A stretch of 64,000 bases of DNA from NCBI RefSeq assembly GCF_028502605.1, contig NC_079233.1, positions 5,394,001-5,458,000 on the forward strand. Reading direction: 5' to 3'. Below are positions 13,614 to 26,020 of this stretch, in pieces (position 1 is the first letter of the stretch; each line of letters begins with the position of its first letter). The notes under the pieces were generated by a model that made no database searches, was not told the DNA's origin, and worked only from the letters and a program-made list of their open reading frames with translations. Position numbers and translations under genes: made by a program. The DNA comes from Trichoderma breve. Its lineage: Eukaryota; Ascomycota; Sordariomycetes; Hypocreales; Hypocreaceae.

Positions 13614-15365
13614 CTACCATTCGTATTCGCCAGTTGCTTTGTTGAAAACGTACTCCTTGCCGTTGACAGTAAGGACGCCGTCCTTGAGGGTGCACTTCCT
13701 GTTCACGGAGTTGGTTAGCACAGGTCAAATGTGTGATTTCCATCCTGGTTCGCACTCACCACTTGTTCTTGACCCTTTGGACCTTGTCGTACATGCAAAG
13801 CATGATGTGGCCGAGGCCTTCGTCATCGACCTCATCATCATCTCGATCCTCATCGGGGTCATCCAGATCGGAATTGATAGCATCCTCGTCAATATCCTCG
13901 TCATCGTCTCCGCCATCATAAGCGGCTACGCCAGCGGGAGCCTTTCCTTTGCTCCTCAGCTTCTTGGCAGCACTTGACTTGGGTTGGTTTTTTGTGGCCT
14001 CTTTCAGAGACAGCATCAAACCGCCTCCCTCCATGCTCTTGGCCTTGGCAGCGATTTGGTCGTGGAGGATACGATCAATGTCGACTCTTCCGAGTTCCTC
14101 TGGGTTCCCGTTGACTCCATTTCTCAGGAGAATGCCTTCAAAGGTCTCTTCATCGTCATCGGAATCTTCCATCATGTCGTCGCCTGCACCGTCAACTTGA
14201 GCATTGCCCATCGACTGTTCCGATGGATGAGGCATCTGCTGCGGCTGCTGTGGTAGGACGGGTGCCGATCCCTGACCGGGTTGTTGTCCTTGAGGCTGTT
14301 GGCCCATACGGTCCTGTATGGCATTTATAGAGCCTGCAGCTCTCATTCCATATTGAGCTTGAAGTTGCTGGGCGGCTCTGTTGGCGGCAACGCTGTTCTT
14401 GTTTTCCATACCATTATAGTTCTGGTACAGGCCGGGCTGCTGGGCGCCCGGCTCTTGCTTGATGCCTGGTTCTGGCTTCACATAAGACTCTTGCTTGATG
14501 CCGTTTTGTGGCAAACCGCCAGGGGGGCTCGCTGTCGGCAATGACAGCGGCGTTGAAAACTGAGCTTGTGTCTGAACAGGCGTGGCCGTATTGGGAGCCG
14601 GAGCAGACGCAGCCGGTGGGGCGGGCTCTGGCTTAGGGTCCCACGGAAACCGAGCCACGTCGAGCTGAGACAGCTTTTGTTGCCATCCCTGATGAGAATG
14701 AGTCAGTAAGCTTGTCTTATTCAAGAAAGAAAGAAAAAGAGCCAGTATATGATGGGGCGAGAAAGGCAGTGAGAAGACGGCATCTACAGTGTGTGCCAAT
14801 GAGTGTTGAGCAATGACTTGGGTCACACGTGATAATGAGGAACGGAGAACGGAGGAGGTGGCTATCAGTGGTCCAATCAGGCAGCGCCGCCCATCTCCTG
14901 CCTGCCTGGAGGAGTCACTGGACTTGGAGAATTTGGCATGGCCAGGGGGGGCGCCTTTGGACTTAAAAGGGCCCCAAATAGTGCTGTGTCGCCCCCCGAT
15001 CCCCCGAAACCCAACCCGCCACTGCTCTCCACCCCAGATTTCTTGCTTCCCCTCTCAGGCAGTCGCGCGCAAAGCATCTCGCTGTTGCATGCAGAAGTTG
15101 ATGGTGTTTTTTGTTCTCTCGTTGGGAATGATGTCGAAAAAACACGGGTTTTCGCTTGGGATCGAGCATGTATCGTAACGATTCGGACGGGCTCCGGCGG
15201 AAAAGGCTGATGAAGAGGGATGCAAAGAGAATATGGATGACTTACCAATCGCAGCTCCTCCAGGACGGCCTCCTCAACACCGCTCTCTTCGAAGTCGACT
15301 CGCGAGCTGTTGATCACCTCTTCGATGATCGTCTGGTAGACGTTTCCCACGGCCTGGTTCGACAT
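13614..15365 (-). CDS. TOA1: TFIIA large subunit (alpha/beta precursor)
   Basis: Three exons on the minus strand: 15365-15246, 14688-13760 and 13698-13614, giving 377 aa. TFIIA stabilises TBP on the TATA box in the RNA polymerase II pre-initiation complex. The N-terminus (VGNVYQTIIEEVINSSR, then a second helix) is the four-helix-bundle part. After a Q/P-rich linker with repeated IKQE motifs comes an acidic stretch (EDSDDDEETFEG). The C-terminal beta-barrel part reads HIMLCMYDKVQRVKNKWKC and ends TGEYEW, the classic Toa1 terminus. Intron 2 (13699-13759) is ordinary and splits a Trp codon. Intron 1 (14689-15245) is 557 nt, very long next to its neighbours, and separates the first 40 residues from GWQQKLSQLDVARFPWDPKP, a motif that directly continues them in the family. 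Confidence 0.93.
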
Positions 15366-16633
15366 GATGGCAGCACCGCTCGGTCTACACCGACGTCGCT
15401 TGGTTGATGCAGCGTGCGATGTCGCAACTGAAGTGCTTCTGGAATCTCCGTTCGCAGCGTCTCAGCTTCAAAAGGCCCAGGAAAGTCGCACTGTAGCCCG
15501 ATGGCACTGAATCTTCGGAGCCCGACGACCGAAGAAAAAAAGATAATACTTTTTATGCTCTTGTTTCCAGCGGCGCGGATTTTGTTCTCTCTTTTTTTTT
15601 TCTTCTCCCCTTGGGCTGGCCAAAACAGCGTGCAGCCTATCGCTAGGCGGGCGTGTGTAGGCGTACAACAAGTCGGTGGGTAACCGCTCTGGCGGCCAAG
15701 CACTGGATTGGTACCCCGTTGCCGTCGCTGCAGCTGCGGCTTCGGTAGAGGATATAAAAAAGGGACAGAGCCTGCTGTGCAGCACAGGCGAGGTGATCCC
15801 CAACTGAGCAATTCTTATTCGTAGTTTGAATGCGCGCTCAGGCGTTGCAGCGTAGATGGGCGGGTTGGCGTCGGTCCAGCTGCAAGGTATGCAATGGTTA
15901 GAGTTGGCAGCGCTGGGTAGATTTCCACTTCTAGAGGGCTCTGCTGCTTAGTCATGCCCGCTCAGAGCGTTGCCGGTTCCGCCCATTCAGTCACTACCAG
16001 CGGCTAGCAGGCGGCAGCGCTGAACTTTAACTCCAGGCAGCGGAGAATCACAACTGTCAGTCGCCAGTCCTTGAGCAGGTAACGTAACCTCATGTTCGAG
16101 TTCATGATGATGATATATCACTCCGATGTAAGTATCCTATCCTTCATGTACGAACAGAAATACGGGGACACCTCAAGCCTTTTCAACAAAAAATTTCATT
16201 GAACGTTACATAATCTACCTAAGCAATTGAAACCTCCAAAGACATCAGACCAAAGTTGCAATTTTGTCCCCCAAACACCGGCCTTCCCATAGAAATCAAT
16301 ATCCTTCTAAACTATTATGCAGCAGCTACCTGTTACATGAAGTTTTATACCAAATTTTCTGTCTCTTTTTTTTTTTTTTTTGGTTCTTTTTTCGTTTTTT
16401 CTTTGTTGTCGCAGATATTCCAATCATAACTCGTGTTCAGATCCGACCCATTTCCCGTTTGTTGACCCGTGGAGAAGCACTTTCGTACCACGTGCTCTAA
16501 GAATCGCAGACGGTAATCCCCAACGCCATTTCGAAAGCAGAAGCTCCATTAAAACAAGATAGATATCGGTGTGAGGGCGTGTATATCTGCCTGCACCGAG
16601 GTTCTTTGAGCAGAAGCGCCAAGGAGTCACCAT
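15366..16633. other. intergenic between TOA1 and cdc20
   Basis: No gene seen. It should hold the TOA1 promoter (left) and the cdc20 3' UTR (right). A run of 16 T lies at 16366-16381, which is a poly-A run on the transcribed strand of cdc20. Confidence 0.6.
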
Positions 16634-18454
16634 CTATCGAATGGTCATGTGCTTGACCACATCGGCCTTTCCAGAAGCGCCTGAGCCAGCAGCACCCGCA
16701 GCAGCACCGGCCTTCTTCTCAAAGATCTTCCAGAACTTCAAGCTTTCATCGGCGGCGGCGGTAGCCAGCATCTGGCCATCAGGGCTGAGACAGCTGTGCA
16801 GGACACGGCTTTCGTGAGCAGGAATCTCGACGTTGCGGACCAGGGTAGGGTAGCTCCAGACACTCAGAGAGTTGTCTGGGAAGCCGCTGGAGCTAACAAT
16901 CTCGCGGTAGTGAGGGCTCCATCGCAATGAGGTGACTTGAGAGCCAGTATCAATGCTGTTGACGCGCGCACCCGTGGTTGAGTTCCAAAAGTGGATGTGG
17001 CGATCATAGGAACCACCACCGGTAGCCAGCAGGTTTGCGTTCCAGGGGCACCATGCGAGGGCCTTGACAGCTGCCTTGTGGTTGGTCTTGGTGAACTTGG
17101 GCACGGACAGAGAGCGAGCATCCCAGATGGAGACGAGGTTGTCGTTGCCGCCAGTGGCAAGCTGAGCACCATCCGAGCGCCATTCGAGTCCGCAGACCTC
17201 AGAAGTGTGTGAAACCAGCTCTGCGACCTTGTGCTCGGCAATTCGGACATCGTGATTGAAAACGAGACCACTTCGGGCCCCGGTGGAGAGCAGGTGCTTG
17301 TTCCAACCCATGACACTAACACGAGTATCATGTCCAAACATGCTTCGGATCTTTTGGCTTTCGGCCACATCCCAGATTTGAACCTCGCCAGTGCCGAGGC
17401 CAACGCCGACATAGGCCCCGTCTTCAGACCACTTGACGCTGCTGATATATGTATCGGGGGTGGTCTCTAGGAGGCAGCTGACGCTACCTTCATCCGCGGA
17501 CCAGACATAGACGCTGCGCTCCAGACCAATGGCGACTTGGTTACCAGAGCTCCAGTCCAACAAGTTGAGATAATAGTCATCAATCAGACCAGGAGCGTCC
17601 AAAACACGCTCGGGAGCGGTAGCAATACGTCGGCGAGTCTGGGCGGAGCTGGAACCGGTAATTTTCAACGGCCTGTTGTACTGCTGGCGTAGATCAATTG
17701 GCTTTGACGATTCGGGCGCAGCAGGCTTGAACTCGAGAATACGCGTCTTCAGACTCACACCACAGGCATTGGCGAGTGAATCTTGATAGGCGACGGTGTT
17801 TGGAGAGGGGCGAGAGTAGCTTTCGTCCGCGTCATCATCGAGGATGCTCAAACCCTCCAGGGCAGAAGCCGGGTCTTCCTCCGGGACTTCGGGTGCTGCC
17901 GGCCTCTCTGATACGCTTGGTGGGGATCGCTTTCTCTTCTTCCTCTCGGGACCACTAATCTTGCTTGAGCCTGTGTTGGCGATTGCGGAGCTGGCAGCCC
18001 GGTTGGGGATGAAGCGATCACCGCCATGGTTGGTTGTCGTCTTGGATGCCTTCTGTCGAATTGAACCCTTCTTTGATTTGGAGGGGCTCAGGGCAAGGCC
18101 AGTGCCAGTAAGTGCGTAGTCAGAGACCCCGAGTGCAAGAGTTTTGCGGGGTGAGTGGACCACACGAGCGATGTTGAACTTGGGCGAATTCTGATGAGGT
18201 TCTGATTGCTCACGCTGAGGCCCAGTAGAAGATGATGAGGTTCGTCCATAATGAGCCATCAGATTTCCGCTATAGGTGTGTTTGGGGGCTCCTTTGGCAT
18301 CTTTGCCAGAGTAGTCCTCAGGAGCGAAAGGTGAGGAGTTTAGGTTGATGGAGTTGCGTGGTGAAGGCGTCAGAGGTACTCTTCCGCCGACCTTGAGTGA
18401 GGGCACAAGCCCTTTCTGATTGTTCACAGGAGTTGATACTGCTGCAGTAGCCAT
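16634..18454 (-). CDS. cdc20: Cdc20/Slp1-type WD40 activator of the anaphase-promoting complex
   Basis: Single exon, 606 aa. Cdc20 recruits substrates such as securin and mitotic cyclins to the APC/C and is the target of the spindle checkpoint. A C-box-like DRFIPNR lies at residues 146-152, after a Ser/Pro-rich N-terminus. The fold then begins with APGLIDDYYLNLLDWSSGNQ, diagnostic of the Cdc20/Cdh1 family, and seven WD40 blades run to about residue 585 (for example LATGGNDNLVSIWD and LATGGGSYDRHIHFWN). The last two residues are Ile-Arg, the IR tail that docks on TPR subunits of the APC/C. The sequence LETTPDTYISSVKWSEDG favours Cdc20 over Cdh1. The start at 18454 is the first ATG of the frame (ATCATGGCT). 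It is divergent from the Kelch/BTB gene, 467 bp apart. Confidence 0.92.
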   Translation of the reverse strand: MATAAVSTPVNNQKGLVPSLKVGGRVPLTPSPRNSINLNSSPFAPEDYSGKDAKGAPKHTYSGNLMAHYGRTSSSSTGPQREQSEPHQNSPKFNIARVVHSPRKTLALGVSDYALTGTGLALSPSKSKKGSIRQKASKTTTNHGGDRFIPNRAASSAIANTGSSKISGPERKKRKRSPPSVSERPAAPEVPEEDPASALEGLSILDDDADESYSRPSPNTVAYQDSLANACGVSLKTRILEFKPAAPESSKPIDLRQQYNRPLKITGSSSAQTRRRIATAPERVLDAPGLIDDYYLNLLDWSSGNQVAIGLERSVYVWSADEGSVSCLLETTPDTYISSVKWSEDGAYVGVGLGTGEVQIWDVAESQKIRSMFGHDTRVSVMGWNKHLLSTGARSGLVFNHDVRIAEHKVAELVSHTSEVCGLEWRSDGAQLATGGNDNLVSIWDARSLSVPKFTKTNHKAAVKALAWCPWNANLLATGGGSYDRHIHFWNSTTGARVNSIDTGSQVTSLRWSPHYREIVSSSGFPDNSLSVWSYPTLVRNVEIPAHESRVLHSCLSPDGQMLATAAADESLKFWKIFEKKAGAAAGAAGSGASGKADVVKHMTIR

Positions 18455-18921
18455 GATGTTTGATATTCGATATCAAGTGTAGTCAAATGTACGTGAGGTT
18501 TGGGTGAGGAGCGGTGCAGAAGACGGTGAACAAGGATGGCCTATTTTATTTACTTTTAACTTTAGGTCCTTAGCGTCGTTGGCCAGGCAACAGGCGACCA
18601 CAACCCCTGCACCAGGTAACCGCCACAGCCGTAGCCGCATTGGGAAAGGCGCAGCGCGGCTAGCGGGCGGAAAAAATTCAACGGTACGTACCCAGTCGGT
18701 GTGGGATTGACAGCCTTTGTCTCGCTGCTCCGCAAATTTGCGACCCTCATCTCACATGCGCCGTCCAAACGCAACATCGTCGAATCCACTGCACGTTGGC
18801 GTGTGCGTTATCGCATCACTCGTTATCCGCTGTCTTTCCTTTGCATCTGCCACGGTCGTTCATCGATTTGCGTCGGTTCGAGGTCACGCCTGACATGGTT
18901 TTGTGGCTGTGAAGAAACATC
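18455..18921. promoter_or_regulatory. divergent promoter region, cdc20 / Kelch-BTB gene
   Basis: The 467 bp between two divergent start codons must carry both promoters. I see a GC-rich middle (about 18640-18675) but no clear TATA box. Confidence 0.55.
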
Positions 18922-21361
18922 ATGGCGCAACCATCGACCCCCGGCCCAGCATCTTCTTCTGTTAGCATCTTTGGCCAAACCCAAACCCTGGCACCCCATG
19001 CTGGTGGGACGCAACAGTCCGGTATGGCCAGCCAAGCTTCATCAGACGGCATGAGTGCCATTGAGACGCCAGCCTCGGCTTCTTCCTCCAACAATACCTA
19101 CATCATGCCAAACTCTCCTCTCAAGGCCCGCCCCCTGGTTGATGGGTACCGCCCCAAAGTCACACGCACGCTGGGACAGAGGCCTGCGTGCCTCGTCAAT
19201 GCGTCTGTGACCTATTGCGGGAACAACCAAATCTATGCTTTCGGTGGCTTTGACCAGTACACTGACGAGGTATACAATCATGTCTTGCGACTGGACTTGG
19301 CGAGCCATCAATGGAGTTTGGTGGACAACTATGGGGATATTCCCGGGGTGCGCATGGGTAAGTACCTATAATTCGATAGACCTCTTGGTTGTTGCATCAC
19401 CAACTTGACAAACACTAACCGGCACTTCCATATAGGTCACACAGCGACTCTGTACAAAGGCGACAAACTCCTTGTATTCGGCGGCGAGAACGAGCATCGA
19501 ACCTACCTATCCGATCTTATTATATTCGACTTGAAAACAGCACATTGGACGCAGCCTATGGTATCGGGTCCGATACCTAAAGGCAGGGCAAGGCACGCCG
19601 CCGTGCTGCACGAAGATAAACTGTTCATTATTGGTGGCATCACTGGTCAGAACAACTATGTGTTGGATGACATTTGCTATCTCGACCTCAAGACGTTTAC
19701 TTGGTCCAAGGCATGGCGCTTCGTTGGCCGTTTTGACCACTCTGCCTACATCTGGGGTGATCGCGTCTGGGTCTTTGGTGGCCTGAGTGAAGACATGGAC
19801 AAGATTAGCGACTTGTGGTGGCTTGACCTTAAGGGAAGCCCGGAATTCGACTCTCGACCTCATTTTGGCGTCTTGGATCGCCATTCCGCTACTCACAGAA
19901 CCAGCAGCTCTCCAAGGCCGCCTTATACCATGGCGTCCAACCCAGTTGTTGGCGCCTCTGGCTATGCTGCGAATTCCAGGACGGCCCAAGTAAACCCTCC
20001 ATCATTTCAAGTAAAGTCATACGCACCAATGGCCCCTGGAACCATCTCTGCCCTCAAATTTGTTTCTGGTCCGACTGTTCCATCCCAAGGATCTGGCATC
20101 CATTTCCACACCTATTCTTCCGGAACACTGCTCGATTTTGTGACTCCTGCGGCGACCATTACCCACAGAGAATGTTCCTTGTCTGCCCTGGACCTTAGTA
20201 CTCTGAGGTGGCAGAAGCTGGCCGACGGCCGCGAAATCTTCAAAACGGGATATAGATGGCACTACTGTACGATGAACGAAGACGGCACCAAGGCGTGGCT
20301 CTTGGGCTGTCCGGTTGATCCAGCTGCAACGGATCTAGGGCCAAATGGCTATGAAGAATATCTCAGGTAAGACAAGAACAGCCAGCCTCTGTTCATTCCA
20401 TCCTTTGTACTGACATGAAGACTGTAGCGACATCATGGAAGTAGACCTTCGACGATATGGCTTCCTCGGCAACAACCTTGCACCAGAAAGCTTGGCCCAA
20501 TCCAGACCGTCCTTTGCGACCAGGCTTTCCGACCAACCTTCTAAAGGTCTTGGCGCGGATCTGGCGAAACTGTTCAATCAACCACCCGAGTCCGGAAGTG
20601 GCACAGATTTCATCATCACAGCTCTTGCCGATGATGCTGACAGCGATGAAACGCTCAGCTCAGGGCTGATTCGAGCTGATGATGCAAACAGAGACGAGGG
20701 TTGGCTGTCTGCCGACGTCCCAACGTCTATGCCCATTCACGTGCACAAGCTTATCCTGCAAGCGCGCTGGCCGCACTTTGCGCGCTTGTACAACGCTCAG
20801 ATGGCAGAGTTCCACACGAAGAAGATGCACATCCCGGAGCCATACTCGGTTGTCAAGGCGTTCCTCTTGTACCTGTACACAGACAACATTCACGGTACCA
20901 CAGAGACAGACAGTGACGCCACGACGGATCTCTCCGATGTGGCCGGCCTCTTGGTCATGTCCAACATCTACAACATCCCACACCTCCGCCTACTGTGCGT
21001 AAACCGCCTGGCCAAGGAACTCGACGTCGAGCACGCCTGCGTCATATGGTACTGCTCGGGACTCGCCAGCGAGGAATGGCTTCGCAAGAGAGCGGCACAG
21101 TTCTGCATGACGCACTGGGGCCGTATTGTCCGTACCCAGGGTTTCCTACGTCTCCCCCGCAACGCCCTGGTCGAGCTATCGCAGGAGATCGACATGGAAG
21201 GCCGAGTGGTTGCCGGCGACGACCTTGAGTGGGGGAGCGTATCGGGCCGGTATAGTGACGGCTCTGGGCATGGCAATCGCAAGGAGAGCATCAGCAGCAC
21301 GCAGATGCAGATCGTCGAATCCGAAGTCGATGACGACGACGAAGACGTGGAGATATCGTAA
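18922..21361 (+). CDS. Kelch-repeat protein with C-terminal BTB domain (Ral2-like)
   Basis: Three exons: 18922-19357, 19436-20366 and 20428-21361, giving 766 aa. Splicing restores RMGHTATL across intron 1 and EYLSDIMEVDL across intron 2. Kelch blades lie in the first half (IYAFGGFD, LLVFGGEN, LFIIGGIT, VWVFGGLS). A BTB/POZ-type segment follows at about residues 556-680 (MPIHVHKLILQARWPHF ... VVKAFLLYLYTDNI). The tail is acidic (DDDDEDVE). This layout recalls fission yeast Ral2, which acts upstream of Ras1 in mating and cell shape; that link is inference from domain order. The N-terminal 60 residues are Ser/Thr/Pro-rich and probably disordered. The gene converges with sfp1. Confidence 0.85.
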
Positions 21362-23323
21362 AGCGATTAGTGCACACAGTATTCCAGATGATATCTGTCG
21401 CGCAGCGCGCGTATGTCGGTTTGGTTTACCCTTGTTCCGGGCCATGATCACCGTGGCTCCTCCGGAAGGAGTCTGGAGGGATTTCCTATGAGACGGCGCA
21501 GGTGAACTTTTGCTTGGTTGCTCATTTAGAGAATATGCATGAGGATGGGTGTAAAGACCTTTTGTTCTCTCTGTCTCCTGTTTTATGTACATGCGGTCGT
21601 CTTTTTTCCTTTTTCCTTTTCCTTTCAAAGCATTTCAGGGAGTTGGTTGCTTGACTTGTCTTGTCTTACGGTATGCTTGTGATGAAGTTCATGAGGCGTA
21701 CTAGGTAGCCAGCTATTCGATCGATGTTCATAGACCAATGAATGATATCCTCTTGCTTTTCAATTCTACTTTCCCTTCCCCGTCTTGGCATTGCACCCGC
21801 GCCTTGCGCCTTGCTCTAATTATCCGTGACACGCCAAGGATCATCACAAGCGCTCCATCCCACGCGGCTCAAATCAGCCCCAAACTTACTTGCATGGAGG
21901 CGAAAAAGGACCGCCCTGTACATGAAACAAAGGAAAGGAACCTTTGCCCATCCCCCTCAAAGCGGCAAGGATGCGCCCTCGTTCGGAACAGGGACATCAT
22001 CCAACCTTATCTCAAACATCAACGTGTGGGACACAAGGATATCCCCAGTAAAAGGCACGAGACAGCATCAGCATGTAGGCAAGAAAAGCTGAACATTGAA
22101 CTCTATGTACCAGACCTTTTTTCCTCACTTTTAAAGCAAACCACAAAAAAAGAGCAGAAGAAGAAATAACTTCCTTTTTCCCCATTGAATTCTCTCTATG
22201 ACCGTTCCTGTTTAAGAAAAAGAAAAAGACGAAAACGAGCAAGTAACAAAACGTAACTTTTTATGTATCTCCCATTCCCTTTTGTGTTTTTTGTTCCACC
22301 ACCCAAGAATTTTCTCCAAAGTCCCTTCCCAAGAAAACCCACAACAGATTGCCATTCCCACTTTTCCATGGCAGGGTAATGAGTGAGGAGAGAGCAGTGT
22401 GTAAAAGAAAAAAGTAAAGCAATCCAGCCGTGTAAAACATAAGAGGGTAGTAGCGGGAAAAGAAAACCAAAATTCAACGACCATCAAATCAACCGTACCG
22501 AGTAAAAAGCAAGTAAGACAATAAAAACACCCAATTTTGCGTCCAATGCATTACCCATTCTCCAAGAAGCATAAAGGACAATAAAACCCCCCATCATACA
22601 AATTCATAACATTCTTCCTTTTTTTCCTTTTTTTGTTCCTCTTCTTCCCTTTTTTGCTTCGCCACTCAGGCTATAATCTGTCCTTTCCTGCACCCTCTTA
22701 TTGGATGTACTTTTTTTTCCAGGGGCCGAGGAGTTTTGTTCGCTGTGCCAATCAACCGTCTATAAAAAGCGTACCGCAATAGAAACAACGCCATGAATAA
22801 TTGAGTCGAGAGAAGGAGCTTCAGCACCGCTCAGGGAGTGTGATAAGGTCCTTCCAGTTCTGGAATATGGGCCGCGGTAACCTGCACTATCACCGATAGT
22901 ATTTCGCAACTGTCCGATGACAGGAATGATCTGCTCGGTGATGTGCGTAAGGTGAGGGGTTAGTGAGCGCGCCATCCATGTGGGAACCTCAATTAGAAGG
23001 AGAGGTGATCGTCTAGGAAACTGCCAGCCTTCAATCCATGCTTCTCAGGGAACCAGCCCGGGGGAAAACGCCGTCGCCATATGCCAGAAAATATCAAGGC
23101 AGAAGAGGAGTGCATATACATGCGGCTGACCGCAGAGAACAAGCGGCCAGCACAAGGCAGGGAGAGCGCGCTGATCATCGCCAGAGGGAGGGCACCCCCA
23201 CAGGGATCAACACGGCGTCAAAATCGAGATATAACTGGCGAGTTCGTAGCGCCCCTCGTGACTCAAACAGATCTATGCCGTTCAGAGGGACTCGACCGAC
23301 GTATGCGGTGTAAGACCGACTGC
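21362..23323. other. intergenic between convergent genes
   Basis: Holds the 3' regions of the Kelch/BTB gene and of sfp1. The part 22100-22650 is rich in A and T with pyrimidine tracts near 22610-22660. No coding region was recognised. Confidence 0.6.
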
Positions 23324-26020
23324 TCACTGTAACATCACGTCCTCTCCGATGCCTGGCAAATTCAGACCAGCGGCCAGGGCTTGAAGCTTAAATTCAGGGT
23401 TGCAGGGAAGAGAGTGAGATTTGTGCTATGACGGCGGTCAGCGTCGGATCAGACGGGGCAGAGTTGTCATATTGTGTAGACTTACATATTTCAAACCGTT
23501 GAGATTCTTGTATCGCTTGCCACACGTCTCACAGTTGAAGGGCTTCTCCTTTTCCATTCCCAAGGTGCCTGGGTAGGGAGCGCTTGTCTCTGGGTTCACA
23601 ATGGAGAAAGTACCGTCACCGTTCTCGTGCAGCTGCTGCGTTTGGTGGCCGTGAGCCTTGTGGTACCTATAGTTAATACATGGGTTAGCAATTGCACTTC
23701 AATCAGATGGTGTAAATCAAGTATAGCTTACTTGAGCCCGTTCTGGTTCTTGTACGCCTTCTCGCAGCCGATGACGGGGCACTTGAAGGGCTTGTGCTCC
23801 TCTGGCATCATCATGCTCTGCAACCGGGCAAGCAGGACCTTGTTGGCCTCAGGATCGGCAAACTGGCCGTGGGTCAGGCCCAATTGGGCGAGCTGTGCTT
23901 GTATGGATCGGTTGCCTTGCGGGAAAGCGCCGTTGGGGCTAAACAGGTGCTTGCCAGGATCGTTGATGCAGAAGTTGGAGTCGTTGCCGTCATTGTTGTT
24001 GCCATTTCCAAACGTCATATCGCCGAGGTCAGTAGCATCACCGCCCATGGGCATGCCGGGTAGATCCTCGTCCACCTCGTTCTGCTGAGACTGCTGCTGT
24101 GGCATCTGCTGTTGTGTCATGAGGGTAGGGGTGTTGACGGAAGAAACGGTAGGGTTGTTCTGAAATCCGAAACTCTGGGCTGCAGGCGTGGGCGGCTGCG
24201 ACGTTCGGAGGCCCTGGGTAATTCCAGAAGTGTTCATGTTGAGCTGCGGCCGCTGTTGTTGGCCAAATAGCTGTCGGGTCTGGTGCATCTTTTGGCTGTC
24301 GTCCAGGTCCATGGTGCCTAGGGCGTCGTCCATCTCCATATCAGCAACAGCATCCATCTCGTCACTCATGTTGTTGCTCATGGAGGTAGACATCTGTAGC
24401 ATAGAGCTGCCGAGCCGCTGAGAGCCGCCAATCTGAAGACCGGGGCCGCCCATCTGGCGCTGTTGCCCCAACTGCTGTGAGCCTTGGCCAGGCGCAGGGG
24501 TCGTCCTCGAATTGGGCATCTTGGGCGATCCTTGAATGCCCAGTGCACCAAATTGGTTGAAGGCACTGTTTCTGACGGCACCTGGGCTAGCTTGTGTATG
24601 GGCCTCTTCGTAATGCTGAAGCAGATCATGCAGGTTAGGCAAAATCTTGCCACAGCATGTGAAGTCACGCATAAAACTGGCCTCGAGCTTTGGCAGGTAG
24701 GACGAGGAGTGGAACGATGGAGACTGGTGGGCGCCGCCTGTAAACGGTGAGGTGCCTTGCATCATGATGCTGTGGCGAATTGTACGTTAGCAGTCGCATC
24801 GAGAAAAAATTGGAGGAGATGGAAATTGCTGTAGAATCTCCAAATGTGCAGCAGATAATAACCATGATCCATGATGCAATATGGGATGGCGGGGGGTTTT
24901 GGTGCGAACAGGAGGGGAAACAGTGGGAGAAAAAAAAGGATGGTGTTGCACGCGGGGTGAAGGGTCCAAAATGTCTCTCTCATCGGCCCAATATGCTACC
25001 GACGACAGAGTCGACGACGCATGTTGAGGCACGACGAAGAGAGGGCGATTGGCCATGACGATGGTGGTGACGGCGACGATAGTGCGGATGGGGCAAAGAT
25101 TACATGCAGTGTAGCGCCCACAGGATAACAGATTGAGGCCGATAAGGATAAAAAGTTGAGGCACGATGCAAGGGCGGGACAACAAAAAAAAGGTCGACTC
25201 ACTCATCACGGACAAAACTGCCAAAGGACATGCCGCCCCAGCTCATGCCACCCATGAGGCTGCCGGCAAGACTCTCGCGACGGTTCCGGTTGACATTGTC
25301 GCGGTTCTGGATGTTCATGGAGATGGGCTTCGGGCCGGCGCTGACAAACGAGTCCTGCCGCGGGCGGCCCATGGCAGCATCGAGGCCCGGGCCAGTAGTC
25401 ATTGTAGCGTCGTCGCAATCGCTCAAGTCGACGTCGATATCGATGGTGCGGTCGAGTTGAGGCAAGGCGAGGAGTTTGGCGGGCTGCGGGCTCTGTTTGG
25501 TCTGGTGAAGGGCGGCGGTCCAGGAATGTGAAGACGAGGACGAAGACGAGGATGGCGACGGCGCTGAGGCGTCTTGGTCAGCGCGCAGTGCGGGGGCAGA
25601 CGAGAAGCCGGAACTGAGTGTAAAATGAGTAGAGGCAGCGGAGAGCGATGCGGGCGCAAGCGTAGACGCAGACGCAGACGATGCGGGTGGTGCAGCGTGG
25701 AAGAAGTCGGGGGGCGTTGCGGGTTGGGGCGAAGATGATTGTGACGACGAGTTGAGCGAAGCTGGCGACATGGACTCGGCGAGGGCGGACGAGGCGGCAC
25801 AGGCAGCCAAGGCCGGTTCGGCACTGGTGCTGGATCTGGTAGTGGCACTCGCACTCGCTGTGGTGCTCGTAGCGCTGCTGGCTCTGGCGTTTGCAGTGGC
25901 GCGGTGGTGGGCTGGCCGGGCGAGGGCATTCGGGCTAGCGCTGGTCTGGGCGACCGCAGCCGTGGAGCCTGGCCCTTGGGCCTTGTCAGGGCCCTGGAAC
26001 CACCTGAGGGCGCTCTGCAT
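23324..26020 (-). CDS. sfp1: Sfp1-type split zinc-finger transcription regulator
   Basis: Four exons on the minus strand: 26020-25203, 24769-23732, 23666-23486 and 23425-23324, giving 712 aa. Two C2H2 fingers lie near the C-terminus. One has [17 protein letters not shown] with YHKAHGH across an intron; the other has [15 protein letters not shown] with YHKSH across the next. Between them is [18 protein letters not shown]. This split pair with HENGDGTFS is the mark of yeast Sfp1, a TORC1/PKA-responsive activator of ribosomal protein and ribosome biogenesis genes. A further Cys/His cluster ([22 protein letters not shown]) lies in exon 2. The N-terminal exon is very rich in Ala, Ser and Thr, with acidic [11 protein letters not shown]. 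Intron 1 (24770-25202) is 433 nt with branch site GCTAACG. The start [10 protein letters not shown] fits the family. Confidence 0.88.
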
